Source: Xanthomarina gelatinilytica
GTDB taxonomy: Bacteria; Bacteroidota; Bacteroidia; Flavobacteriales; Flavobacteriaceae
DNA length: 64,000 nucleotides
Direction: 5' to 3'
Assembly: GCF_000348685.1 (NCBI RefSeq)
Contig: NZ_ANLA01000024.1
Span: 16,423-80,422, forward strand
Position numbers and translations under genes: made by a program
Notes under the pieces: model-generated
The model's database searches: none
Told to the model about the DNA's origin: nothing
What the model saw: only the letters and a program-made list of their open reading frames with translations
In this document: in pieces, positions 60,284 to 64,000 of the stretch
Layout: the number at the start of each line of letters is the position of its first letter
How positions within the stretch are numbered: position 1 is the stretch's first letter

Positions 60284-62206
60284 CTAATTTTCTTCGTCAT
60301 TAAGAATAATAAACTTTGAACGTCTATTTTCTTGATGTTGAGCTTCCGTACATGGTACGCCATTGGAACATTCGTTTACCAACTGAGATTCTCCATAACC
60401 AATAGCACTTTCTATACGTTCTTGAGCAATGTTTCTAGAGTATAGGTAGTCTCTGGTGGATTTAGCTCTTCTGTCTGAGAGTTTCATGTTATAACTATCA
60501 GATCCACGACTGTCTGTATGGGATTCAATTTTAATGATCATATTAGGGTGTTCTCTCATAACAGATACAATGTTTTCCAACTCGTAAGCTGCATCTGGTC
60601 TAATATCCCATTTATCAAAGTTGAAGAATATTGGGTTAATTACAATTTCGTTATCGTTAATAAGAGGGATAAGCAATAAATCGGCTTCATGAACTTTTTC
60701 ATGCTCATCAGTAGTTTCTAAGGCTAATAAAGCATCTTTATAATCTGGTTTGCTTCCCAGTATTTTGTATTGTTTGTTGCAATCTACATCATAAGCATAC
60801 TCACCTAGTTCATTGGTTGTGATTTCCCCAACAATTTTACCAGATTCATCAATAAGTTGAACAGTAGTCATGGCCAATGGTTCCAAGGTTTTACTGTTTC
60901 TTGCTATACCTTTTACCTTTTGTTTGCATTCATAGATAGTGAACTCGTAAATATCGTCGCTACCTTTACCATCTAGTCTATTGGATGAAAAATAACCTTC
61001 ATTGGTTTCAGAGTCTATAAAGAAAGCAAAATCGTCGTAACCACTGTTGTAAGGTGCACCAAGGTTTATAACTTCTGCATTTTCATCTTTTATGTAATCA
61101 GATTTATAAATATCTAAAAGACCAAGATTCAGGAATCCATCAGAAGAAAAGTATAAAGTACTGTCTTTGGCAACAAAAGGGAAGCCCTCACGACCTTCGG
61201 TATTTATTTTTGGCCCAAGGTTATAAACTTCTCCATAACTATTGTTTCCTTTAATTTCTACTTTGTACAAATCTGTTTGTCCTAAACCACCATCACGATC
61301 TGAAGTAAAGTACAAGGTTTTATTGTCTGGACTCAAAGCTGGGTGGTAGGTTGAAAAATCATCACTGTTAATAGGAAGTTCAACAATATCAGACCAAGTG
61401 CTGTCTACAAGTGTAGCCTTGTATATTTTTAATTGAACAGTTCCTTCTTTATCTGCACGAGCTCTATTTCTTTTGCCAACATTCATTCTGGAAAAATACA
61501 TGGTTTTACCATCGTTGGTTAATACAGCATCTGCAGAATGTAAATTGTCTCTTCTTACACCTTCAAAAGATAGTTTTTTAACATCTGAAACTTCTTTTTT
61601 ACCATCTGTTGTTGAAATGGTTCCTTGATAAAGGTCTAGAAAGGGCTCGTTATTCCATTTGTAAATATCATTTTCAGTATCTCTGGCAGAAGCGAAGTAA
61701 ATGGTGTTCTCATTTACAAAAGCTCCAAAATCTGAATAATTTGAATTTATAGGAAGGTTATCTACCTTTACATAACTACCAGCTGTTGAAGCTAATTTTT
61801 CGTATAAATGTAGGTTGTTGTCTTTTCCTTTTCTGGCACGACTATCGTTATCCTGCCTTTCTTTAAATTTTTCAAACCATTTATCTGCTTCTTCATAGTT
61901 TTTTAAACTACGTTGCGTTTGGATGTATTTGTAAATATATTCAGGGCTAATTTTATTTGAATATTTTTCGAGAGCTTTGCCATACCAAACAGCTGCTTGT
62001 TTAGAGTCGGAATTGTTGTAGTAACAATCTCCTAACCTGGTTAGTACATGTTCGCTATCTTCACCATTTTTCACTGCTTCTTCGTATAATTCAGCAGCTT
62101 TTAAATAAGCATAGTTGTCAAAAAATTTGTCAGCAACCTTTTCTTGGGAAAAAAGAAACGTACTACTTAATGCAATTATAATTGAGAATAAGATTTTTGT
62201 TTTCAT
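60284..62206 (-). CDS. OmpA-family protein with TPR, PD40 and carboxypeptidase-regulatory-like domains
   Basis: This 640-residue protein has a signal peptide, N-terminal TPR helices (about 30-130), a WD40-like (PD40) propeller (ALSPDNKTLYFTSDRDGG and similar repeats, about 160-420), a carboxypeptidase-regulatory-like domain (about 430-515) and a C-terminal OmpA domain (FFNFDKWDIRPDAAYELENI, SHTDSRGSDSYNMKLSDRRA) that binds peptidoglycan. The architecture is like PorE of type IX systems, which anchors them to the wall, but it is also widespread in PorP/SprF loci. It follows the PorP/SprF gene by 11 bases. Confidence 0.85.
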   Translation of the reverse strand: MKTKILFSIIIALSSTFLFSQEKVADKFFDNYAYLKAAELYEEAVKNGEDSEHVLTRLGDCYYNNSDSKQAAVWYGKALEKYSNKISPEYIYKYIQTQRSLKNYEEADKWFEKFKERQDNDSRARKGKDNNLHLYEKLASTAGSYVKVDNLPINSNYSDFGAFVNENTIYFASARDTENDIYKWNNEPFLDLYQGTISTTDGKKEVSDVKKLSFEGVRRDNLHSADAVLTNDGKTMYFSRMNVGKRNRARADKEGTVQLKIYKATLVDSTWSDIVELPINSDDFSTYHPALSPDNKTLYFTSDRDGGLGQTDLYKVEIKGNNSYGEVYNLGPKINTEGREGFPFVAKDSTLYFSSDGFLNLGLLDIYKSDYIKDENAEVINLGAPYNSGYDDFAFFIDSETNEGYFSSNRLDGKGSDDIYEFTIYECKQKVKGIARNSKTLEPLAMTTVQLIDESGKIVGEITTNELGEYAYDVDCNKQYKILGSKPDYKDALLALETTDEHEKVHEADLLLIPLINDNEIVINPIFFNFDKWDIRPDAAYELENIVSVMREHPNMIIKIESHTDSRGSDSYNMKLSDRRAKSTRDYLYSRNIAQERIESAIGYGESQLVNECSNGVPCTEAQHQENRRSKFIILNDEEN

Positions 62207-62217
62207 GCTGTTATATT

Positions 62218-63144
62218 TTAGAAGTATCTAGGTGATTTGATTCGTTTTGGCTTAAACAACTCGAACATGACTAAAATTTCATGGGTTCCACCAGTGTAAT
62301 CATTTAGCTCAGAAAGTGGATATTCATACGCATAACCAATTCTAAATTGTTTGGAAACTTGAAAATCTGCAATTCCACCTAAAGCTGAAGTGTTTTCGTT
62401 AATTCGATACCCAGCTCCCAGCCAAAATTTTTCATAGAACAAAAAGTTTGCTGTAATATCAAATGATAAAGGGGCACCATTGGTCGCTTTAACTAAAAAA
62501 GCTGGTTTTAATTTTGTGTTCTCACTAAGTGTAAAAACATAACCACCAGTAAAATAGTAGCTTACACGTTCCAAAGCGGCAATATCTTGGTTGTTATTGC
62601 CTTTTGTGTAATCCGTATTCAATATTCTAGGTGCAGAAAGTCCTAAATACCACATTTGTGAGTGCCAGTATACACCAGCTCCAATATTTGGACTCCATCT
62701 ATCTTCAATACCATAAATGTTTGGATCTTGTCCGTTGGGATCAACGGCATTTCTATCTAAACTATAACTTGTAAATCCACCTTTTATACCAAAAGCCAAC
62801 TTGGTTTTTTCACCAGTTTGAATGGTGTAAGAGAAATCTCCATATAGATATGAAAAACGTTCATCACCTAATTTGTCATTGATGAAGGACAATCCCACAC
62901 CAATTTTCTCATTTCGTAAAGGCGAATTGACTGAAAGTGTTTGGGTAATTGGTCCACCATCAAAGCCAACCCACTGACTTCTGTGCAGACCAACGACACT
63001 TAAAGTTTCTCGACTACCTGCGTATGCAGGGTTTATTGAGATAGTATTGTACATATATTGAGTGAATTGAGGTAATTGTTGAGCAATTCCAACCGTACAA
63101 CTCAATAATGCCAACGCAACTATGTAATGTTTAATAAGTTTCAT
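62218..63144 (-). CDS. PorP/SprF family type IX secretion outer-membrane protein
   Basis: This 308-residue barrel has a signal peptide (ending VGIAQ) and the family start QLPQFTQYMYNTISINPAYAGSRETLSVVGLHRSQWVGFDG. Later strands include FAFGIKGGFTSYSLD-like and WLGAGYRINENTSALGGIADF, ending FELFKPKRIKSPRYF. Such proteins handle a specific large type B substrate, as SprF does for SprB. The substrate gene lies 12 bases upstream, with the OmpA-family gene after it. Confidence 0.88.
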   Translation of the reverse strand: MKLIKHYIVALALLSCTVGIAQQLPQFTQYMYNTISINPAYAGSRETLSVVGLHRSQWVGFDGGPITQTLSVNSPLRNEKIGVGLSFINDKLGDERFSYLYGDFSYTIQTGEKTKLAFGIKGGFTSYSLDRNAVDPNGQDPNIYGIEDRWSPNIGAGVYWHSQMWYLGLSAPRILNTDYTKGNNNQDIAALERVSYYFTGGYVFTLSENTKLKPAFLVKATNGAPLSFDITANFLFYEKFWLGAGYRINENTSALGGIADFQVSKQFRIGYAYEYPLSELNDYTGGTHEILVMFELFKPKRIKSPRYF

Positions 63145-63156
63145 AGGTTATAGTTT

Positions 63157-64000
63157 TTATTTGGTTCCTAAGTAGACATATCCAGTAATAGGTTTCAATC
63201 CACTATTTTTTAACGTTAGAATATAATAATATGTTCCATTAGGTACTTTATCTGCATTTCCAACTGAAGATTTAGAAGTTGTACCGTTCCAATTATTTTG
63301 ATAATTGTTAGATTCGTAAATCATTGCTCCCCAACGGTTAAATATCTTCACTTCTATTACAAATCCACAGTCTTCTATTCCAGTAACTTCAAAATATTCA
63401 TTCCATTGGTCGCCATTAGGTGTCACTGCTTTAGAGATTTTTACATTCTCACTACCACAAGGCAATACAATACAGTCATCATTGATATTTAATGTTACTT
63501 CAGTCGTGCTTAAACAACCGTTATCTGCAACAGTATAGTTAAACACATAATCTCCTAACTCTACAATTGAAGGGTCAAAATCACTACCGTTTAAGGTTGT
63601 ATCACCAGAAATCACTTCCCAAGTACCAGACATATCATTTCCATAATAGTAGTCAAATAAATCAATTATACCATCATCAGAACATCTACTGTCACTTTCA
63701 TAAACAATCGTATCTACCATATTTACATATACAATTTGAGAAGCAGTTCCAATATTGCCACAAGAGTCTGTAAACTCCCATGTCCAAATTATCTCATAAT
63801 CGTTATTTGTTCCATCAAATGAGTTGTCTTCATTAAAATCGGTAATCATTATATCATTTGAACAATCGTCAAAAACTAATGTAGGTACATCTGGAATAGC
63901 ATTACAGTTTACTGTTATGTCTGATAGATCATTTGTTGCCACCGGAGCCGTCGTATCGGTCACAGTGATAGTTTGCGATACAGATGAGCTGTTGTCACAG
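63157..64000 (-). CDS. Large type IX substrate with type B sorting domain (N-terminal part beyond the edge)
   Basis: The gene runs off the right edge: 281 codons are visible and the frame stays open to base 64000, so any start inside the window (such as GTG at 63963) is not the real one. Visible are HYR-like adhesion repeats (SQTITVTDTTAPVATNDLSD), further Ig-like sequence, and the gliding-motility-associated C-terminal (type B) domain: SKAVTPNGDQWNEYFEVTG, VKIFNRWGAMIYESNNYQNNW, VPNGTYYYILTL and GYVYLGTK. It is likely a large SprB-like surface adhesin moved by the type IX system, with the next gene as its PorP/SprF partner. Confidence 0.88.
   Translation of the reverse strand, partial: CDNSSSVSQTITVTDTTAPVATNDLSDITVNCNAIPDVPTLVFDDCSNDIMITDFNEDNSFDGTNNDYEIIWTWEFTDSCGNIGTASQIVYVNMVDTIVYESDSRCSDDGIIDLFDYYYGNDMSGTWEVISGDTTLNGSDFDPSIVELGDYVFNYTVADNGCLSTTEVTLNINDDCIVLPCGSENVKISKAVTPNGDQWNEYFEVTGIEDCGFVIEVKIFNRWGAMIYESNNYQNNWNGTTSKSSVGNADKVPNGTYYYILTLKNSGLKPITGYVYLGTK

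Overview
The window is a 64 kb piece of chromosome from a member of the Flavobacteriaceae (phylum Bacteroidota), most likely marine. The evidence is: low GC; exact matches to the Bacteroidota promoter -7 element TAnnTTTG, with no clear Shine-Dalgarno sites; type IX secretion genes (porQ, a PorP/SprF-family protein, type A and type B sorting domains); and lineage-typical families (DUF4294, DUF6048, DUF6452, CCC-motif membrane proteins, head-GIN proteins). Almost all of it is ordinary core genome. I saw no tRNA or rRNA gene, insertion sequence, prophage, integron or CRISPR array.

Layout. 1-8.6 kb (minus strand): a DUF1579 protein cut by the window edge, an APC permease with a cytosolic tail domain, a three-gene biotin-dependent acyl-CoA carboxylase (carrier, biotin carboxylase, carboxyltransferase), a PrsW-like membrane protease, a Nudix hydrolase and an M42 aminopeptidase. 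8.7-13.9 kb: DUF4294 and hemolysin III genes, then a minus-strand set (methyltransferase, ZIP transporter, DUF4268, a secreted protein), then a THUMP-domain RNA methyltransferase. 13.9-15.2 kb: a MarR-type regulator with a four-cysteine tail beside a CPVC thioredoxin-like gene and a DUF2024 gene, with the same operator-like motif in front of both transcription units. 15.3-19.6 kb: DUF6048, DUF6452, rlmD, and rocD behind a structured leader. 19.7-25.9 kb: a symmetrical DUF2752/CCC/CCC/DUF2752 set, a surface pair (type A sorting-domain protein and a tail-fibre-like S74 protein), an Smr protein and a thrombospondin-type-3 lipoprotein. 26-32.4 kb: cysteine desulfurase, two small anchored proteins, a TonB-dependent receptor and an M23 peptidase.

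32.6-35.1 kb is a coiled-coil gene, zapA, a probable 6S RNA and rny. 35.1-48.2 kb carries a PAS histidine kinase, xerD, three small beta-barrel proteins, aroQ, lpdA, msrB, an M48 lipoprotein, an MFS transporter, a small lipoprotein, and an ECF sigma / anti-sigma-like / DUF4097-like / head-GIN operon. 48.5-64 kb carries lon (with a Fur-box-like palindrome upstream), porQ-cmk, rpsA, pyrR-pyrB, rnz, pdxH, a CAP-domain lipoprotein, and a type IX secretion surface locus (type B adhesin cut by the right edge, PorP/SprF partner, OmpA-family protein).

The least explained features are the MarR/thioredoxin/DUF2024 mini-regulon with its shared operator, the rocD leader, the palindromes before lon and between msrB and the M48 gene, and the mirrored DUF2752/CCC set. 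No wholly new multi-gene system stands out. All names rest on reading translated sequence and remembered families; no database search was run.
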